A stretch of DNA of 64,000 bases from Fibrobacter sp. UWT2 (GTDB lineage Bacteria; Fibrobacterota; Fibrobacteria; Fibrobacterales; Fibrobacteraceae). Made by a program: the position numbers and the translations under genes. Numbering within the stretch: the stretch's first letter is position 1; each line of letters starts with the position of its first letter. The DNA is taken from the NCBI RefSeq assembly GCF_900142545.1, contig NZ_FRBF01000008.1:98384-162383 (forward strand). The letters run 5' to 3'. Of the stretch, positions 33,704-42,644 are shown in pieces. The notes under the pieces are model-generated. The model made no database searches and was not told the origin of the DNA. It worked only from the letters and a program-made list of their open reading frames with translations.

Positions 33704-35875
33704 TTATTCTTTAATGCACCTTACACTGCAGCTCAGATATGCTTTTTGCCTGGTGAGGACAAAGTTTCCGCTGTTCTCTCCGCTAAGCCTGTAGACGTAA
33801 GCGGATGAGTCTGCGTCAGAATAGTCTTGGCTGCACAAGTTGGTGCTAGAACGCCATCCGTTATAGCTGCCCTTAAGACTGCGGCCCCCAGCAAGATAAA
33901 GCGAGAATCCGAGCAGGTCTTCGCCGGGCGTGAAATTCTTGGTCTTGAAAATCTGGGTGTCCATCTTGTTCTTGAACCAGGTCTTTCCGAATTTTTCGAG
34001 CTTTTCAAGTTCCTCGTTGGTGGGAACGCGGAAACCTGTGGGGCAAATGTTATCTACCTGCGCGTTTTCGCCGAGGATTACATCCCAGCGGTACAGACGT
34101 CCGAAGTTTTCACAATACTTGAGGCTGTCTTCGGGACACCAGCTAGAGTCAATTGCCAAGTTCATATTTTCCGAAAGCCAAATCTGGTCGCCAATGCCGA
34201 TGGTTCCGTATACGGTTCCGTCGCGTTCGTCTTCGACGGTGCCAGTTACCAAGGAGTCACTGGCGAAATGCCAGGCAAATCCGTTACAGCTGTAAATGGA
34301 ATTCTGGTAGGAGTAATAGCCTTTGTGTTCAGCTTTACAGGGGTGGCCCATGATCATGTCGAATTCGGCTGCAACGCTGATTTCGCCCTTGTAGCACAGG
34401 TAATAGATGGTCGTGTCGATTTGGCCTTGATGGAACGATTCTTCGTCCTCGCCACAGGAAATTAGTTTTGCTTCTTTATCTAGCAAGGTTTCTTCATGCG
34501 GTTCCTCAGGACCAGTCGGCATGATTACGGTGTATCTGCCTTCGTAGCAAAGAACCTGTACGGTAGAATCCATGAGGCTCGGGCGCCTTGTGTAGGCGGA
34601 GTCGCATTCGATTCCTTGCGAGTAATATTGTTCTTTATTTGCCGTATTCCAAAATAACTGGTAGCCTAAATCTTCGCATATTCTATAGGGTGAGTAATAA
34701 GTAGCACTATAGGAATTATCGGATTCTTTGAGGACTTTTCCCAAGTTTGAGGTGATGCAGGGGACGCTCTCTAGCATGCTGGGAGAAATCCATTTGCCCT
34801 GAACGGAGTCGTAGGCGTACATACGATCTTCGTTTACGCTGCCTACTCGTAATTCACCATCGTGGCCCGGTTCCCAAGTGTAGGTGTCCTCGAAAGTTGT
34901 GCCGGGACTGTACCAGCCGAACTTTTCGGAACAAATGAATGGGTGCTTGTAATACTTGCTGGTGGAATCCTTGATTACTCTGATAGTGTCGATATTCTTG
35001 CTTGAACATTCGCCAAATCCGTAGATACGCCCGTAAATACCGGTAGTAATAGGTCTTTCGGGCCTGGGGGTGGGAATGTCACTTGAATATTCGTACATGT
35101 AACCGTTGGCAAGATGGTCTGCCATATAAATCATTAAGGAGTCGTCCAGTTTGCCGTTTTCTGCAAAGACGCTGGGTGCGTCACTATTATACTGCAAGGA
35201 GGTAGACTGTATGACTTGCAGGATCATCGTTGCTACGGAATCTTTTTCATCGTTGGGAATCTGATTAGAAATTTTCAACTTGGGAATATCGTTGAATATT
35301 TCTTTCAAGATTTCGCTTTGCGCCTGCTTTTCGGCGGAATCTGCGGCCACGCCGTCTTTTATAAGCTTGAGGATTCTTTTATATTCGAGAGTGGTGAGCA
35401 CGTTCAAGTATGCCGTGTCGGTGCGACTCAAATCTACGAAGCTCCATACGGGCGTCGCTGCATACTTTTTGTAGTCGATTTTTAAAAGGGCGTAAGGCGT
35501 TTTAAGTTTCAGGTTCTTGAATTCGAATGCGCAGGAATCGCAGGTCGATTTCTGCATGAATTCGCGACCCGTAGGACTCATGGAGGTGTCAATTTCAAGG
35601 ACGTTCGCCTCGTTCCATTTTGAGTGATCGTAGATAACCGTAAACAGGGCTTTTTCGAACAGCGCTGCCGGTTCAGTGTTCAGCGAATCTGATGTGCTCG
35701 ATGAATCGGCCTTGGATTCGGAGCTGTTCTTGTCATCTTTATCGCTGTTGCCGCTACTGCTGCTGAGTTCGGAATCTTTAGAGGAATCGTCTTGCGGATC
35801 GCTAGAGGAATCGTCGCCGCAACCGAACAAGAAAAGGCTGCTTGCCAAAAGGATTGCAAAAATGTTCTTGGTCAT
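33704..35875 (-). CDS. Large FISUMP lipoprotein
   Basis: 723 residues. The signal ends in lipobox LFGC (Cys about residue 19), followed by an Asp/Ser-rich linker to about residue 70. A middle region (about 75-250) contains NVLTTLEYKRILKLI and DSAEKQAQSEILKE, also seen in the next gene, then many Cys-containing short repeats (SEKFGWYSPG, LCYEGRYT, LCYKGEIS, SCNGFAWHF). The C-terminal FISUMP domain runs from DGTVYGTIGIGDQIWLSENMN through ICPTGFRVPTNEEL to SVRCIKE. It follows the lipoprotein gene at 35891-37264 by 15 bp and is probably co-transcribed. Role unknown; surface exposure is likely. Confidence 0.88.
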   Translation of the reverse strand: MTKNIFAILLASSLFLFGCGDDSSSDPQDDSSKDSELSSSSGNSDKDDKNSSESKADSSSTSDSLNTEPAALFEKALFTVIYDHSKWNEANVLEIDTSMSPTGREFMQKSTCDSCAFEFKNLKLKTPYALLKIDYKKYAATPVWSFVDLSRTDTAYLNVLTTLEYKRILKLIKDGVAADSAEKQAQSEILKEIFNDIPKLKISNQIPNDEKDSVATMILQVIQSTSLQYNSDAPSVFAENGKLDDSLMIYMADHLANGYMYEYSSDIPTPRPERPITTGIYGRIYGFGECSSKNIDTIRVIKDSTSKYYKHPFICSEKFGWYSPGTTFEDTYTWEPGHDGELRVGSVNEDRMYAYDSVQGKWISPSMLESVPCITSNLGKVLKESDNSYSATYYSPYRICEDLGYQLFWNTANKEQYYSQGIECDSAYTRRPSLMDSTVQVLCYEGRYTVIMPTGPEEPHEETLLDKEAKLISCGEDEESFHQGQIDTTIYYLCYKGEISVAAEFDMIMGHPCKAEHKGYYSYQNSIYSCNGFAWHFASDSLVTGTVEDERDGTVYGTIGIGDQIWLSENMNLAIDSSWCPEDSLKYCENFGRLYRWDVILGENAQVDNICPTGFRVPTNEELEKLEKFGKTWFKNKMDTQIFKTKNFTPGEDLLGFSLYLAGGRSLKGSYNGWRSSTNLCSQDYSDADSSAYVYRLSGENSGNFVLTRQKAYLSCSVRCIKE

Positions 35876-35890
35876 TTCGTTCTTCTCCCC

Positions 35891-37264
35891 TTAATTTGTT
35901 TGCCCGGCAGAAACAATGTGTTCGTCGCATTCGGTCATGTCTTTTTCTAGCCAGTAGCTACCGTCGCAGTAGTAGCATTTTTTGCCGCTCTTGCCGTAGA
36001 GGCCTCTTGTTTCTTTGACGCAGGCAAGCTTAAGTCCGGTTGCGATGTTGTCTGCCTGTAGCCACTGGGGAGTTCCCTGGAAAGTTCCCCAGTAGTAATA
36101 AGTATCTTTGCAGTAAGGCGCCTCTGTCAAGTGCCCTGCAATGGTGTCACCTACGGTAGAATTCAGAACAATTTCATCGAGTTCCGTGCAAGAATAGGGA
36201 TCGTGCCATTTCTTGGTAGAGTCGCAATACATTACGTCCTTGCTGTTGAATGCGGCGGCCTTGATTTCGTTCTTGTTTTCGTCGGTGCATTCGCCAAAGT
36301 TGTATTTTGCGACCCAGAGTTGGCTGAGGTATTTCTTGGCGTCGGTGATGATAAAGTGGTAACCGTATCTTCTGGAATTCTCCGTAATCTTCCAGCAGTC
36401 TTTGCTATTGGCGGCGTTATAAGCCTGTTGCCATAATCTTCCTGTAATAGAATCGGTCAGAACTTCATTGTCAAGCATGCTGTCGAAGTAGGCGTCCTCG
36501 TGGACATAGGCGTCGGCAAGAACGGTGGCGCCTAACAGGTAGTAGCTTTCCTTTTGTTCTGTTACCAAGTTCAGCTTGTTGAAATCCGTATGCAAAGTAT
36601 CAAGCATCAAGAGTGCAGAAATTTCAGATTGAACTGCAGACATGGCGGAATCGAAGGAATAGCCTTTGTCAATATAGCGGGGAAGTCGCTTCGCCTGCAT
36701 TAGCGTCAAGATATTCAGGTTAATTGTATCGCCTTTGCGCACGTCGGCGTAGGCTTCGATCGCTCCGAAGAAATTGCCTCCTCTTTCGATGTAATCGTAG
36801 CAAACGGCATTGAACTGGCCAATGACTTCGATATGGACGTACGGCTGAGTCAGCTTGACATCAGGAATGAGGAATAAGCCCAAAGTATCGATAATGGCGG
36901 AACGGTGGACGATTCCGGTCTGTGCAAGGGTGCTGTCAAGTTCGCGCAAAACGACTTCGCTTCCGAGAGTATATTGACCGCGGTTGACGTAGCCGAGAAT
37001 GTTATGGGTGGTTTCAGTGGTTGCCTCTGAATCAGGAGCGCTGACAGTAGAGTCGTTAGGAACCTTGGCCGTAGAGTCGGGCTTCTCGTTGGTGGTGGAA
37101 TCGCTGTCCGGCGTCGAGCTTGCGGTTGTATCGGCGGGAATCGGTTCTACAAGATTCACTTTTTCGGGAGTGCTCTCGCTACAAGAACACATGAAGAAAC
37201 CCGTCAGCGTAAAGGCGACAAATGCAGCTGCGATTTTAGTGGTAAAATTCTTGCCTATGGTCAT
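35891..37264 (-). CDS. Cys-containing lipoprotein, relative of the FISUMP lipoproteins
   Basis: 457 residues. ATG at 37264, with AAGGAG about 10 nt upstream, gives MTIGKNFTTK and a signal ending in FMCSC. A Thr/Ser/Asp-rich linker follows (DSDSTTNEKPDSTAK). The body has ILGYVNRGQYTLGSEVVLREL, then NILTLMQAKRLPRYIDKGYSFDSAMSAVQSEI, parallel to the segment in the downstream FISUMP protein, suggesting a shared domain, and a C-terminal part with repeated Cys/Trp/Tyr (CDSTKKWHDPYSC, CYYCDGSYWLE). It lacks a recognisable FISUMP domain. First gene of a two-gene lipoprotein operon; function unknown. Confidence 0.85.
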   Translation of the reverse strand: MTIGKNFTTKIAAAFVAFTLTGFFMCSCSESTPEKVNLVEPIPADTTASSTPDSDSTTNEKPDSTAKVPNDSTVSAPDSEATTETTHNILGYVNRGQYTLGSEVVLRELDSTLAQTGIVHRSAIIDTLGLFLIPDVKLTQPYVHIEVIGQFNAVCYDYIERGGNFFGAIEAYADVRKGDTINLNILTLMQAKRLPRYIDKGYSFDSAMSAVQSEISALLMLDTLHTDFNKLNLVTEQKESYYLLGATVLADAYVHEDAYFDSMLDNEVLTDSITGRLWQQAYNAANSKDCWKITENSRRYGYHFIITDAKKYLSQLWVAKYNFGECTDENKNEIKAAAFNSKDVMYCDSTKKWHDPYSCTELDEIVLNSTVGDTIAGHLTEAPYCKDTYYYWGTFQGTPQWLQADNIATGLKLACVKETRGLYGKSGKKCYYCDGSYWLEKDMTECDEHIVSAGQTN

Positions 37265-37338
37265 AGCAGGCAAACTCCTTTCTTAGCGTCCCAATGTAAA
37301 AATTATAACAAATTATGCGAAAAATGCTAGTGCGTATG

Positions 37339-37373
37339 AAAAAAAGACCGCGACTTTTAGTCGCGGCCTTTTA
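37339..37373 (-). terminator. Intrinsic terminator after pgi
   Basis: GCCGCGACT/AGTCGCGGT stem with an A/T loop and seven T on the minus strand. Confidence 0.85.
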
Positions 37374-37404
37374 AATTTGGGGAGCGGCTTACCCGCCCTT
37401 CAGA

Positions 37405-39069
37405 TTACTTCTGATGAGCCTTGTACCACTTGATGAGACCGTTGGTGGAGCTGTCGTGGTTCAGTTCAGCGTCAGCCTTGGCAAGTTCCGGAAGGATCTT
37501 CTTGGCGAGCTGCTTGCCGAGTTCAACGCCCCACTGGTCGTAGCTGTTGATGTTCCAAATCACGCCCTGCGTGAAGATCTTGTGTTCGTACATGGCAATG
37601 AGGGCGCCGAGCGTTTCCGGAGAAACGTAGTCCATCATGATGGAGTTGGTCGGCTTGTTGCCTTCGAATACCTTGTGCGGAGCGAGGAATGCGATTTCTT
37701 CTTCGCTCTTGCCGTCCTTGCGGAGTTCTTCCTGGGCCTGGGCGAGGGTCTTGCCGTTCATCAAGGCTTCAGGCTGTGCAAAGAAGTTGGAGAGGAGCTT
37801 CTGGTGATGGTCGCCGACCTTGTTGTGGCTGTTGGCCGGGGCGATGAAGTCGCACGGAATCATCTTGGTGCCCTGGTGGATCAGCTGGTAGAAGGCGTGC
37901 TGGCCGTTCGTACCCGGTTCGCCCCAGAGGATCGGACCCGTCTGGTAGTTCACGCGCTTGGAGTCGCGGTCAACGGTCTTGCCGTTGGATTCCATGTCGG
38001 CCTGCTGGAAGTAGGCAGCGAGGCGATGCAGGTACTGGTCGTACGGGAGCATGGCGTAGCTGGAAGCGCCGAAGAAGTTGTTGTACCACACGCCGATGAG
38101 GGCGAGGATAACGGGGAGGTTCTTGTCGACCGGAGCGGTCTTGAAATGCTGATCCATTTCGTAGGCGCCCTGGTGGAGTTTCATGTAGTTGTCGAAACCG
38201 ATGCGGAGAGCGATCGAAAGACCGATGGCAGACCACAGGGAGTAGCGGCCACCCACCCAGTTCCAGAATTCGAACATGTTGGCGGTGTCGATACCGAAGG
38301 CGGACACGGCTTCGGTGTTGGTGGAAAGTGCCACGAAGTGCTTAGCGATGGACTTTTCGTCGCCGTTGAAGGCCTTGAGAACGGCAGCCTTGGCGGTTTC
38401 GGCGTTCGTCATGGTTTCAAGAGTGGTGAAGGTCTTGGAAGCAACGATGAAGAGCGTTTCTTCGATGTTCACCTTCTTGAGCGTTTCGGCCATGTGGGTG
38501 CCGTCGATGTTAGAAACGAAGTAGACTTCCGGAGAGTATTCGCCAGCAGCCGGCTTGTCGGCATACGGCTTCAAGGCTTCGGTCACCATCACGGGGCCGA
38601 GGTCGGAACCGCCGATACCGATGTTCACCACATACTTGATGGACTTGCCGGTGTGGCCCTTCCACTTGCCGGTACGCACGAGCTTCGTGAATTCTTCCAT
38701 GTGCTTGAGCACGGCGCGAACTTCGGGCATCACGTCCTTGCCGTCGACGCAGATCGGATCGTTACCCTTGTAGCGGAGAGCGGTGTGGAGCACGGCGCGC
38801 TTTTCGGTGGTGTTAATCTTTTCGCCGGCAAAGTACTTGCGGCGCATGTCTTCGAAACCGGCAGACTTCAGGAGGTCCTGGAGCTTGGCCATGGTTTCGT
38901 CCGTGATGATGTTCTTGGAGTAGTCCAGGAAGAGGCCGCAGGCTTCGGCGCTGAACTTTTCGGCACGAGCCGGGTCCTTTGCGAAGAGTTCCTTCATGTG
39001 CCAGGTCTTGGCAACTTCGGCGTGGGCCTCGAGGGCCTTCCATTCCTGAGAATCAGTCAGTTTCGACAT
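37405..39069 (-). CDS. pgi: Glucose-6-phosphate isomerase
   Basis: A 554-residue cytoplasmic enzyme interconverting glucose-6-phosphate and fructose-6-phosphate, central for using cellulose-derived glucose. Signatures: [26 protein letters not shown] (phosphate-binding), the family motif [28 protein letters not shown] and the C-terminal [17 protein letters not shown]. Length is that of the long (E. coli/eukaryote-like) PGI. GGAAAGGA lies about 8 nt before the ATG, so it has a normal leader. It is divergent from the alarmone hydrolase gene with about 75 bp between the starts. Confidence 0.97.
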   Translation of the reverse strand: MSKLTDSQEWKALEAHAEVAKTWHMKELFAKDPARAEKFSAEACGLFLDYSKNIITDETMAKLQDLLKSAGFEDMRRKYFAGEKINTTEKRAVLHTALRYKGNDPICVDGKDVMPEVRAVLKHMEEFTKLVRTGKWKGHTGKSIKYVVNIGIGGSDLGPVMVTEALKPYADKPAAGEYSPEVYFVSNIDGTHMAETLKKVNIEETLFIVASKTFTTLETMTNAETAKAAVLKAFNGDEKSIAKHFVALSTNTEAVSAFGIDTANMFEFWNWVGGRYSLWSAIGLSIALRIGFDNYMKLHQGAYEMDQHFKTAPVDKNLPVILALIGVWYNNFFGASSYAMLPYDQYLHRLAAYFQQADMESNGKTVDRDSKRVNYQTGPILWGEPGTNGQHAFYQLIHQGTKMIPCDFIAPANSHNKVGDHHQKLLSNFFAQPEALMNGKTLAQAQEELRKDGKSEEEIAFLAPHKVFEGNKPTNSIMMDYVSPETLGALIAMYEHKIFTQGVIWNINSYDQWGVELGKQLAKKILPELAKADAELNHDSSTNGLIKWYKAHQK

Positions 39070-39131
39070 AGATTAATCCTTTCCGCTGCGCGGTTATTTG
39101 TTGCGTGGGTAAAAATAGAAAAATTTTTATA

Positions 39132-39138
39132 TACATTT
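39132..39138 (+). promoter_or_regulatory. -10-like box TACATTT for the alarmone hydrolase gene
   Basis: Six bases separate it from ATG; no Shine-Dalgarno. The upstream overlapping TATATA is an alternative box. Confidence 0.4.
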
Positions 39139-39144
39139 AGTGTC

Positions 39145-39708
39145 ATGGATACTTCAATTCTCGACAAAGCGATTGTTTTTGCGGTCAAGGCACACCAGGG
39201 AGCGGAACGCAAGGGGAAGGGCTTCCCGTATATCGTCCACCCGATGGAAGCCGTCTCGATTGCTGCTACCATGACAAACGACCAGGAGCTTCTGGCCGCC
39301 GCTGCATTGCATGATACCGTAGAAGATACGGCGGTTACCCTCAAGGACGTGGAACGGGAATTCGGCAAGCGCATTGCGGAACTTGTGGAGGCGGAATCGG
39401 ATATTGAATTTGAAGGCAAGAGCCGTCAGGAAAGTTGGCGCCTTCGCAAAGAAGAAGCCATTGAACGTTTGTCTTCGGCGACTAACGAAGTCAAAATCGT
39501 AGCGATTGCAGATAAATTAAGTAATATCCGCGCCATCTACCGCGATTACCAGGCGATTGGCGACAAGGTATGGGACTTGTTCTGCGTCAAGGACAAGGCT
39601 TCGCACGAATGGCATTTCCGCGGGCTCGCACGTGCGCTCTCAAGCCTCAAGGGAACATTCGCATACGACGAATTTGCAGAAACAATCGAAAAAGTATTCA
39701 AGAAATAA
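39145..39708 (+). CDS. HD-domain (p)ppGpp hydrolase-like protein (MESH1/SpoT-type)
   Basis: 187 residues. It matches the HD hydrolase half of SpoT and small alarmone hydrolases: FAVKAHQGAERKGKGFPYIVHPMEAV, then the HD pair in LLAAAALHDTVEDTAVTLKDVEREFG, and VKIVAIADKLSNIRAIYRDY. It probably removes the 3'-pyrophosphate of (p)ppGpp in the cytoplasm with a metal ion. ATG at 39145 is the start: the frame is open upstream but antisense to pgi and without a Shine-Dalgarno. The synthetase-like gene follows after 8 bp, so hydrolase and synthetase are split but linked. Confidence 0.9.
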   Translation: MDTSILDKAIVFAVKAHQGAERKGKGFPYIVHPMEAVSIAATMTNDQELLAAAALHDTVEDTAVTLKDVEREFGKRIAELVEAESDIEFEGKSRQESWRLRKEEAIERLSSATNEVKIVAIADKLSNIRAIYRDYQAIGDKVWDLFCVKDKASHEWHFRGLARALSSLKGTFAYDEFAETIEKVFKK

Positions 39709-39716
39709 GGTGTGTC

Positions 39717-40823
39717 ATGGACGCGGAGAAGAAGGAATACAATTTACCGCCTAAAGAATCGCTGATTCTGGAAGAGTACCGCGAGCAGCGAATTGTATTT
39801 GAAAAGCTGTTGAGAGTTGTCAAGCGAACCCTTCGCGAAAGTATTGAAGAAAATAAAATCTACATCAATGCAATCGAAGGCCGCGTCAAGGCAGAAGACA
39901 GCCTTGCGGGCAAACTTGAACGTAAGACGGGCAAGTACAATTCGCTTGCGGATTTGACCGATATTTTGGGAGTCCGCGTTATTACCTTCTATAGCGATGA
40001 AGTCGATAAAGTTGCCGCTCTCGTGAGTCGCCTTTTTGAAATTGACTGGGACAATAGTATCGATAAACGTAAGATGCATGAAATTCACAGTTTCGGCTAC
40101 AATTCTCTGCATTATATTTGTCGCTTGCCTAAAGAAAAGTATTTTGATCCTGAGTTTCCGCAAATGAACGAGATTCGTTTTGAGGTGCAGATGCGCACGG
40201 CCTTACAGCATGTGTGGTCGGTGCTGGATCACGATACGGGTTACAAGTCGGGTTTTGAAGTCCCCAAGGAATACTTGCGCAATTTGAACCGCCTCGCGGG
40301 AATGTTGGAACTGGTCGATGAGCAGTTCTGCCTAATTCGTTCGGGTATCAATGATTACCGTCGTCATGTGCAGTCCCTGGTGAGTTCGGGCAGTTTTGAC
40401 GAAGTGGAACTGAATGGCGATTCCTTTGGCAACTATTTGGAACTTCGTCCTTTCGATTCGCTGAACAAGCGTATCGCCTCTATTAACCAGGCCGAAATCC
40501 ACGAGACGTCGCTTTCGCGGTTCTTGGCGGTGTTCGTGTCGTTTGGATTTACGACTCTCGGCGACATTGACAGAATGATAAAAGGAAATATGGAAGATGC
40601 ATACCAGTTAGCGGCATTCCAGCTGGCGGGTACTGATCTTGATATCATCAATTCTTCTCTCGGTGTAATCGCCCTTTGCTCCGTGTATGTGCTCAAGCAA
40701 GGTGGTAGCGTGCTGGAACTGACTCGTTTCCTGGAGACCTTGAATGGGGAATCTGCGGGCAACAGGCATCGTGCTGAAGGTCTTTTCCGTGTCGCTCAGA
40801 ATTTGCCGTTTATGAAGAAATGA
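39717..40823 (+). CDS. RelA/SpoT-domain (p)ppGpp synthetase-like protein
   Basis: 368 residues. The synthetase (nucleotidyltransferase) fold spans about 25-210: IEGRVKAEDSLAGKLERKTGKY, LTDILGVRVITFYSDEVDKVA, HSFGYNSLHYICRLP and the terminal FEVQMRTALQHVWSVLDHDTGYKS. These fit a single-domain alarmone synthetase that transfers pyrophosphate from ATP to GDP/GTP. It lacks the TGS and ACT domains of long RelA/SpoT proteins and instead has an extra C-terminal region of about 150 residues without a recognised motif. ATG at 39717 lies 8 bp after the hydrolase gene behind AAGGTG. A heptamer array and terminator follow the stop. Confidence 0.9.
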   Translation: MDAEKKEYNLPPKESLILEEYREQRIVFEKLLRVVKRTLRESIEENKIYINAIEGRVKAEDSLAGKLERKTGKYNSLADLTDILGVRVITFYSDEVDKVAALVSRLFEIDWDNSIDKRKMHEIHSFGYNSLHYICRLPKEKYFDPEFPQMNEIRFEVQMRTALQHVWSVLDHDTGYKSGFEVPKEYLRNLNRLAGMLELVDEQFCLIRSGINDYRRHVQSLVSSGSFDEVELNGDSFGNYLELRPFDSLNKRIASINQAEIHETSLSRFLAVFVSFGFTTLGDIDRMIKGNMEDAYQLAAFQLAGTDLDIINSSLGVIALCSVYVLKQGGSVLELTRFLETLNGESAGNRHRAEGLFRVAQNLPFMKK

Positions 40824-40860
40824 TCAGTAGATAGTAGGAAGTAGACGGTAGACAGTAAAA
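40824..40860 (+). repeat. GTAGRMA heptamer array (copy B)
   Basis: Units GTAGATA, GTAGGAA, GTAGACG, GTAGACA, then GTAAAA, starting just after the synthetase stop codon and running into the terminator. Confidence 0.8.
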
Positions 40861-40890
40861 GTCCTCGACAGCGATGCCGAGGACTTTTTG
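40857..40890. terminator. Bidirectional terminator between synthetase and Cys-rich protein genes
   Basis: GTCCTCG/CGAGGAC stem, loop ACAGCGATGC, T-run on the right and A-run on the left. Confidence 0.85.
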
Positions 40891-40910
40891 CTTTTTGAGG
40901 GAGTCAAATT

Positions 40911-41630
40911 TTAGTTAGCCGGAGGCGGAGGAGGCGGGTTGCCGTGTTCATGACCGCCATGGGGGCCGTGGTGCGGTCCGTTCTTCATGCGCTCCCTAAA
41001 GTTCTTCATCTGTTCCTTGTGGAATGCGTTGAACTTTTCAAGCTGTTCGGCGGTCAAGATCTTGCCGAGAGCTGCCATTCCGTTAATGCGGTGTTCAAGC
41101 AAAGCCTTGTCTGCTTCAAGCACCTTTGCCTTGGCGGCTTCGATACTTGCTTCATCTCTGCTTTCAAGAGCGGCACCCAGGGCCTTTTCGGCTTCGTGCT
41201 TTTGCTTGCGGAGTTCCCTGAAAATGGAATCTCCTTTAGCGCGGCTAGCTTCAATAGCGGCCTTCTGTTCCGGCGTTACCTGCAGCAAGGAATCCATGGC
41301 AGCGGGGTCCATGCCCCCCTTGAATTTGGGACCATGGCCTTTGTCGATGTCGCCATGCGGGCCCTTGTGACCGTGCTTGGCGCAGTTCGGGCAATGGCAG
41401 GGCTGTCCGTTTTTTTCGCAAGAGCAGGGTTCTCCCTTTACGCAATCGCAGGGAGCGCCCGGAGCATGCATGGCGCTGTGCTCGCAGGGCATGCCGCCGC
41501 CTTTTTTGCAGCAAGACATTTCTGTCTGCTGGCAACAGCAGCCGCCGTTAATGTGGAGGTTGCCCAGGAAAAATCCCAGGGCGAGGGCAAGTATTGCAAT
41601 GCTTGCCGCGAAGAGTTTGTTTCCGTTCAT
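40911..41630 (-). CDS. Membrane-anchored Cys/His-rich Spy/CpxP-like metal sensor
   Basis: 239 residues. An N-terminal hydrophobic segment (about 7-25) anchors or exports it. Residues 31-84 contain 13 Cys with several His (GGCCCQQ, SCCKK, PCDCVKGEPCSC, PCHCPNC), a likely soft-metal-binding segment. Residues about 110-215 are helical with LLQVTPEQKAAIEASRAKGD and ILTAEQLEKFNAFHKE, the LTxxQ-type repeats of Spy/CpxP/ZraP proteins. The C-terminus is His- and Pro-rich. AAGGAG overlaps the end of the anti-sigma gene. In an operon with an ECF sigma factor it is probably the envelope metal or misfolding sensor; this is inferred. Confidence 0.85.
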   Translation of the reverse strand: MNGNKLFAASIAILALALGFFLGNLHINGGCCCQQTEMSCCKKGGGMPCEHSAMHAPGAPCDCVKGEPCSCEKNGQPCHCPNCAKHGHKGPHGDIDKGHGPKFKGGMDPAAMDSLLQVTPEQKAAIEASRAKGDSIFRELRKQKHEAEKALGAALESRDEASIEAAKAKVLEADKALLEHRINGMAALGKILTAEQLEKFNAFHKEQMKNFRERMKNGPHHGPHGGHEHGNPPPPPPAN

Positions 41631-41634
41631 TGTG

Positions 41635-42006
41635 TTACTCCTTGGTTAAATAGCTAAAGCCGACGGTTTCTTCCAGAGTTTCGAATTCGTCGCTGGTGGA
41701 ATTTCCGAGGCTAGAATACCAGCTCAATACTTCGGACGGTGCAGAGCTGTTGATAGAAACGTATTCGGTAGTATTGGCCCCAGTCTGTTCGATGTTTTGC
41801 GTCATCGAAGGCAAAAGGGCGGTAAGTGCCACAAGTGCAATGCTTGCGGCCAGCGGAATGGCGCTGTACCAAGTCTTGATTGCAATGATATTCTTTTGGG
41901 CGGGTGCTTTCGAGGCTTCCGCGTCCAGGCGGGCGCAGACTTTTGCCCAGGAATCTTCCCGGGGGGTAAGCCTTTCAAGCTTCGAAAAATCGATTTTGTT
42001 AGGCAT
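41635..42006 (-). CDS. Putative anti-sigma factor
   Basis: 123 residues. A short cytoplasmic N-terminal part (SKLERLTPREDSWAKVCARLDAE) precedes one membrane segment (about 48-66, AIPLAASIALVALTALLP) and a periplasmic tail rich in Ser/Thr. There is no zinc-binding HxxxCxxC motif, so it is not a ZAS anti-sigma factor. The call rests on position: its start overlaps the last 8 bases of the ECF sigma gene, the usual arrangement. The tail could be the sensing part and may contact the Cys-rich protein encoded next. Confidence 0.75.
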   Translation of the reverse strand: MPNKIDFSKLERLTPREDSWAKVCARLDAEASKAPAQKNIIAIKTWYSAIPLAASIALVALTALLPSMTQNIEQTGANTTEYVSINSSAPSEVLSWYSSLGNSTSDEFETLEETVGFSYLTKE

Positions 42007-42544
42007 GGTTCTTACGCTCCTTTAAATAGTTCTTCACAAAGTGTCTTGCGCGGCTAAGCCTTGCTTTAATGGTTCCTTCGGGCATCTTGTAGATTTCGGC
42101 GAGGTCCTTTACATCCAAGTCTTCGGCATCCTTGAGCCAGAGCATACTGCGGGTTTCTGCCGGGAGTTCCGCTAGGCCCTTTTCTAGAAGTTCTGCGTCG
42201 AAGTATTCATTTTTGGCGTCGTCTTTTCCAAGTACCTCTTCTATAATGACATCAAGCTTTTCTTCTTCGAGTTCGCGGTGTCGCTTTTGGGCGCGCAGCT
42301 TCATGAGGCAGGCGTTTACCGTGAGCCTATAAAGCCATGTCCCGAGGGCCGATTCGCCTCGAAAGCCTTGGACGGCTTTGGGGGCTTGCACAAAGACATC
42401 CATCAGAATGTCTTCGGCCTCGTCGCGGTCCTTCATCATCCTAAAAGCCAAATTCAGCACGTTCGCGCTGTGGGCCTGCCAAAGCAGGCTTAGAGCTTCG
42501 CGGCTGCCGCCTTTAAGGTGTTGAAGTATCACTTTTTCGTCCAT
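41999..42544 (-). CDS. ECF-type RNA polymerase sigma factor
   Basis: 181 residues from ATG 42544, chosen for AAGGG seven bases upstream. Region 2 is visible as LLWQAHSANVLNLAFRMMKDRDEAEDILMDVFVQA and GTWLYRLTVNACLMKLR; region 4 as LAELPAETRSMLWLKDAEDLDVKDLAEIYKMPEGTIKARLSRARHFVKNYL, with the helix-turn-helix binding the -35 element. Domains 1 and 3 are absent, as in group 4 sigma factors. It heads an operon with an anti-sigma-like membrane protein and a Cys-rich metal-binding protein and presumably controls a metal or envelope stress response. Confidence 0.95.
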   Translation of the reverse strand: MDEKVILQHLKGGSREALSLLWQAHSANVLNLAFRMMKDRDEAEDILMDVFVQAPKAVQGFRGESALGTWLYRLTVNACLMKLRAQKRHRELEEEKLDVIIEEVLGKDDAKNEYFDAELLEKGLAELPAETRSMLWLKDAEDLDVKDLAEIYKMPEGTIKARLSRARHFVKNYLKERKNHA

Positions 42545-42630
42545 TGTACCCTTTAGATGCCCTAAAAGTTGCATCGGTTGCATCTTTTACGAAAAATAAT
42601 TATAAAAATGTGCGTTTTCTTGCGTTTTTC

Positions 42631-42637
42631 TATATTT
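42631..42637 (+). promoter_or_regulatory. -10-like box TATATTT for the DUF1538 operon
   Basis: Seven bases before ATG, no Shine-Dalgarno. The preceding GCGTTTTTC is identical to the bases before the TATATTT box at 13820. Confidence 0.45.
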
Positions 42638-42644
42638 CACGCGG

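Noticed and set aside
37414..39144. Extending the alarmone hydrolase to the far upstream start of its open frame
   Set aside because: The extension is antisense to pgi and lacks family similarity; the HD domain begins right at the ATG at 39145, which has a promoter box before it.
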